A stretch of 7,341 nucleotides of DNA. It comes from Alkalinema sp. CAN_BIN05 (GTDB taxonomy: Bacteria > Cyanobacteriota > Cyanobacteriia > Leptolyngbyales > Leptolyngbyaceae). Location of the stretch: positions 1 to 7,341 of the forward strand of contig JAJAYH010000010.1 of NCBI GenBank assembly GCA_026786325.1, in the 5' to 3' direction. The notes under the pieces were generated by a model that was given only the letters and a program-made list of their open reading frames with translations, searched no databases and had not been told where the DNA came from. How positions within the stretch are numbered: position 1 is the stretch's first letter; each line of letters starts with the position of its first letter. The translations under genes and the position numbers were made by a program. Below are positions 5,046-7,341 of the stretch, piece by piece.

Positions 5046-6035
5046 ATGAAAGCTTTTGTTACAGGCGGTTCAGGATTCATTGGGACTAATTTAATTCATT
5101 TACTTCTAAATCAAGGCTTTGAAGTCCGGGCCATGGTTCGTTCTAGTAGTCGTATTTCCCATATTAAAACCCTTCCCGTCGAACTTGCCTATACTGATTT
5201 GAATTCACCCCGTTTAGCATTTCACTTAGAAGGTTGTGATGTATTGTTTCATGTTGCGGCTCAGTATTCCCTTTGGCAATCCGACATAGATCTCCTTCAG
5301 CAATCCAATGTCCTCGGCACTCGCAATCTCCTAGCCGCTGCCAAACAAGCCGGAATCCAGCGCACCGTCTACACTAGCTCCGTCGCAGCGATCGGTCTCA
5401 ATCCCAATCTAGCTCAAGGCCAGTTCACCGACGAATCGTACCAATCCAAACCTGAAAACCTAATTGGTGCATACAAACAATCCAAATATTGGGCCGAACA
5501 AGAAGCGATCGCAGCCGCAAATTCAGGTCAAGATATTGTCATTGTTAACCCCACAAGTCCGATCGGGCCTTGGGATGCAAAACCTACGCCCACGGGAGAA
5601 ATTACATTACGATTTCTACGTCGCCAAATGCCAGCAACGGTTGATACTGGCTTGAATTTTGTCTCCGTCGAAGATGTCTGTTGGGGCCATTTGCTTGCAT
5701 TACAAAAAGGAATCGCAGGCGATCGATATATACTCGGCCATCAAAATCTAACCTTACGAGCCTTTTTAAACCGTCTATCCGATTGCACAAACATTCCCGC
5801 ACCGCGTTTGCAAATTCCCCACTGGCTCCCGATCGCCGCTGCCTGGATTGATGAAACGGTATTAACTCAATTTGGAAAACAGCCTACGATCGCCCTAGAT
5901 AGTGTGCGGATGTCACAACAAAAAATGTATTACAACTCAGCCAAAGCAATCAATTACCTTGGCTTACCGCAAACAGATCTGAATGCCGCGATCGAATTAG
6001 CGGTGAAATGGTATCGCGATCGAGACTATTTCTAA
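5046..6035 (+). CDS. hpnA: Hopanoid-associated NAD-dependent sugar epimerase (HpnA)
   Basis: A 329-residue extended short-chain dehydrogenase of the HpnA type. Its gene is commonly found in hopanoid clusters, although its exact reaction is not established. The NAD(P)-binding glycine motif is GGSGFIG (7-13). GCDVLFHVAAQYSLW (63-77) follows. TSSVAAIGL (110-118) supplies the active-site Ser/Thr, and YKQSK (143-147) is the catalytic Y-x3-K. The HpnA hallmarks VNPTSPIGPWDAKPTPTG, VDTGLNFVSVEDV, GDRYILGHQNLTL and ALDSVRMSQQKMYYNSAKA are all present in order. The length is normal and no signal peptide is seen, so it is cytoplasmic. ATG at 5046 lies directly before the first Rossmann strand; there is no visible Shine-Dalgarno sequence. 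It is divergent from the phosphorylase gene and convergent with pheS. Eight HIP1 cores lie in the gene, so it looks native. Confidence 0.93.
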   Translation: MKAFVTGGSGFIGTNLIHLLLNQGFEVRAMVRSSSRISHIKTLPVELAYTDLNSPRLAFHLEGCDVLFHVAAQYSLWQSDIDLLQQSNVLGTRNLLAAAKQAGIQRTVYTSSVAAIGLNPNLAQGQFTDESYQSKPENLIGAYKQSKYWAEQEAIAAANSGQDIVIVNPTSPIGPWDAKPTPTGEITLRFLRRQMPATVDTGLNFVSVEDVCWGHLLALQKGIAGDRYILGHQNLTLRAFLNRLSDCTNIPAPRLQIPHWLPIAAAWIDETVLTQFGKQPTIALDSVRMSQQKMYYNSAKAINYLGLPQTDLNAAIELAVKWYRDRDYF

Positions 6036-6057
6036 AACATGTCTGAACTCTAGACTC

Positions 6058-6074
6058 GTTCTAAATTCTAGAAC
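6058..6074. terminator. Short hairpin between convergent hpnA and pheS
   Basis: GTTCTA (6058-6063) and TAGAAC (6069-6074) form a perfect 6-bp stem with a 5-nt loop. It overlaps the pheS stop codon at 6068-6070. The gap between the two convergent genes is 32 bp, so any bidirectional terminator must lie here. The stem is AT-rich and lacks a T-tract on either strand, so termination is only a weak guess. Confidence 0.2.
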
Positions 6075-7060
6075 TGCTTCAAGAATCGCAAATCACTCGT
6101 ATACAACCGACGAATATCATCAATTTGATGCATCACCATTGCCAATCGCTCAACCCCAAAACCCGCCGCAAAGCCCGTATAAATTTCCGGATCATAACCA
6201 ACGGATTTCAATACGTTTGGGTCCACCATTCCACAACCCAAAATCTCCAGCCAGCGCCCCTTCCACATAACATCAACCTCTGCCGACGGTTCCGTGAATG
6301 GGAAGAAACTTGGGCGGAATCTCACCTCAATGTCATCGCCCAACAATTCCTGTAAAAACACCTTAATCGTGCCCTTCAAATCATTAAACGTCAGACCCTC
6401 ATCCACCGCCAAAATCTCAACTTGATGGAATACCGCCGAATGGGTCGCATCTACCGTATCGCGGCGATAAACTCGACCAGGAACCACAATCCGAATCGGT
6501 GGATCATTGTTTTCCATATATCGAACTTGCACCGTAGACGTATGAGTCCGCAGCAAAGTCCCATCGGTCAAAAACAATGTGTCCTGCATATCCCGCGCCG
6601 GATGGTCAGCCTGGAAATTCAATGCCTCAAAATTGTAATAGTCCGTTTCCATCTCCGGCCCTTCCGCCACCAGATAGCCCAACCCCACAAAAATATCCAG
6701 TACATTATCAATCGTGCTATGCAAAGGATGGCGACGACCTTGGGGGCGATAACTTCCCGGCATGGTCACATCCAACGTTTCCGCATCTAGCCTAGTCTGA
6801 ATTGCAGCGGCTTGGAGACTGGTCTTCGAGGCATCAATCTGAGTCTGAATCGCATCTTTCACTTGATTGGCCAATGCACCAAGCTTAGGCCGATCGGCTG
6901 GATCCAGTTTACCCATGCCGCTGAGGACTTGAGGAATTGGTCCTTTTTTTCCCATATACTTCACCCGGAGTTGCTCCAGCGCATCAAGGTCGTCGGCTTG
7001 GGCAATCAGCGCGATCGCTTCATTTCGGATTTGCTGTAATTGAGCTTCAAGTTCTGACAT
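6068..7060 (-). CDS. pheS: Phenylalanine--tRNA ligase alpha subunit
   Basis: The catalytic alpha subunit of the heterotetrameric class II phenylalanyl-tRNA synthetase, cytoplasmic, which charges tRNA-Phe together with PheT. The 330 residues are the normal length. Residues 1 to about 90 form the N-terminal coiled-coil arm that binds tRNA. The catalytic core then runs from GRRHPL through [27 protein letters not shown] and [12 protein letters not shown]. Motif 2 lies in the region of [35 protein letters not shown] and the motif 3 segment GFGVERLAM near the C-terminus complete the site. The open frame extends upstream to 7189, but homologues start at [15 protein letters not shown], so ATG at 7060 is chosen. 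The extension would overlap surE. No pheT follows, in keeping with separate pheS and pheT loci in many cyanobacteria. No leader peptide or T-box is visible in the 64-bp upstream gap. Confidence 0.97.
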   Translation of the reverse strand: MSELEAQLQQIRNEAIALIAQADDLDALEQLRVKYMGKKGPIPQVLSGMGKLDPADRPKLGALANQVKDAIQTQIDASKTSLQAAAIQTRLDAETLDVTMPGSYRPQGRRHPLHSTIDNVLDIFVGLGYLVAEGPEMETDYYNFEALNFQADHPARDMQDTLFLTDGTLLRTHTSTVQVRYMENNDPPIRIVVPGRVYRRDTVDATHSAVFHQVEILAVDEGLTFNDLKGTIKVFLQELLGDDIEVRFRPSFFPFTEPSAEVDVMWKGRWLEILGCGMVDPNVLKSVGYDPEIYTGFAAGFGVERLAMVMHQIDDIRRLYTSDLRFLKQF

Positions 7061-7095
7061 AACCGGGGAAAATAGGAGTGACACAAAATTTCGTC

Positions 7096-7110
7096 CCTTT
7101 AGTCTAAAGG
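7096..7110. promoter_or_regulatory. 15-bp perfect palindrome in the pheS/surE divergent gap
   Basis: CCTTTAG (7096-7102) and CTAAAGG (7104-7110) are exact inverted repeats around one T. The element sits 14 bp before surE and 35 bp before pheS. As DNA it could be an operator. As RNA it could fold into a 6-bp stem with a 3-nt loop that covers AAAGGA (7106-7111), the only Shine-Dalgarno-like sequence before surE. Confidence 0.35.
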
Positions 7111-7124
7111 AAAACACTCGCCCT

Positions 7125-7341
7125 ATGCGCCTTCTCATCAGTAACGATGACGGAATTTTTTCAATCGGGGTCCGAACCCTCGCCAACACTCTCGCCGCCG
7201 CCGGACATCAGGTTACGGTTGTTTGTCACGATCGCGAACGATCGGCCACAGGCCACGGACTCACCCTACACCAGCCCATCCGCGCCAATTTAGTAGAAGG
7301 TGTCTTCGACCCTAAAATCACCGCTTGGTCTTGTTCAGGCA
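7125..7341 (+). CDS. surE: 5'/3'-nucleotidase SurE, 3'-truncated by the window edge
   Basis: SurE is a metal-dependent 5'/3'-nucleotidase and exopolyphosphatase acting on nucleoside monophosphates in the cytoplasm. Only the first 72 residues are in the window. They match the family from the first residue: [20 protein letters not shown], with metal ligands D8 and D9. [28 protein letters not shown] follows, with S40 as the next active-site residue. The last visible residues, ITAWSCSG, lead into the usual GTPADCV segment, which is outside the window. The start ATG at 7125 is at the conserved N-terminus. A Shine-Dalgarno-like AAAGGA lies 13 nt upstream, rather far, and overlaps the 7096-7110 palindrome. 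The gene is divergent from pheS. Confidence 0.95.
   Translation, partial: MRLLISNDDGIFSIGVRTLANTLAAAGHQVTVVCHDRERSATGHGLTLHQPIRANLVEGVFDPKITAWSCSG

Noticed and set aside
7061..7189. N-terminal extension of pheS by 43 codons
   Set aside because: PheS proteins start at the [12 protein letters not shown] position. The extension is basic, non-conserved and would overlap surE by 65 bp.

Overview
The window is chromosomal DNA from a cyanobacterium, and most of it is ordinary housekeeping sequence. The clearest sign is the density of the HIP1 core CGATCG: I counted just over 40 sites in 7.3 kb, against about 2 expected by chance, plus five full GCGATCGC octamers. The protein sequences agree: a cyanobacterial-type acetolactate synthase, a hopanoid-associated epimerase and a DUF2127 membrane protein. 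The base composition and weak Shine-Dalgarno signals are compatible with a filamentous, Leptolyngbya-like lineage, but I cannot name a genus.

Layout. 1-1245 (+) is the 3' part of ilvB (acetolactate synthase large subunit), followed by a long terminator-like hairpin. 1358-1807 (+) is a small DUF2127 membrane protein. It converges on 1804-2277 (-), an Rpn-type PD-(D/E)XK nuclease that keeps its catalytic core but lacks roughly the C-terminal half. 2278-2427 is a 150-base gap holding a good sigma70-like promoter for the nuclease and one copy of a 25-bp repeat. 2428-3149 (-) is a two-gene MNT/HEPN toxin-antitoxin module with overlapping ATGA. A second repeat copy lies just upstream of it, so the module is bracketed by direct repeats.

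3220-4308 (-) is a GT4 glycosyltransferase and 4355-5017 (-) a nucleoside-phosphorylase-fold protein; they probably form an operon with the phosphorylase first. Divergent from them, across only 28 bp, is hpnA (5046-6035, +). The phosphorylase/hpnA pair suggests hopanoid side-chain metabolism. The glycosyltransferase resembles cyanobacterial pteridine glucosyltransferases at least as much as anything linked to hopanoids. hpnA converges on pheS (6068-7060, -), and pheS is divergent from surE (7125 onward, +), which runs off the right edge.

The 1.3-1.4 kb from 1804 to 3206 is the accessory part of the window: nuclease remnant, toxin-antitoxin module and repeats. It carries HIP1 sites at a density similar to its surroundings, so it is either old or came from another cyanobacterium. 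No stretch over 300 bases lacks a gene. I found no tRNA, rRNA, CRISPR array or intact insertion sequence. I do not see a clearly undescribed system here. The most interesting points are the repeat-bracketed toxin-antitoxin island, the palindromes in the two divergent intergenic regions, and the glycosyltransferase paired with hopanoid genes.
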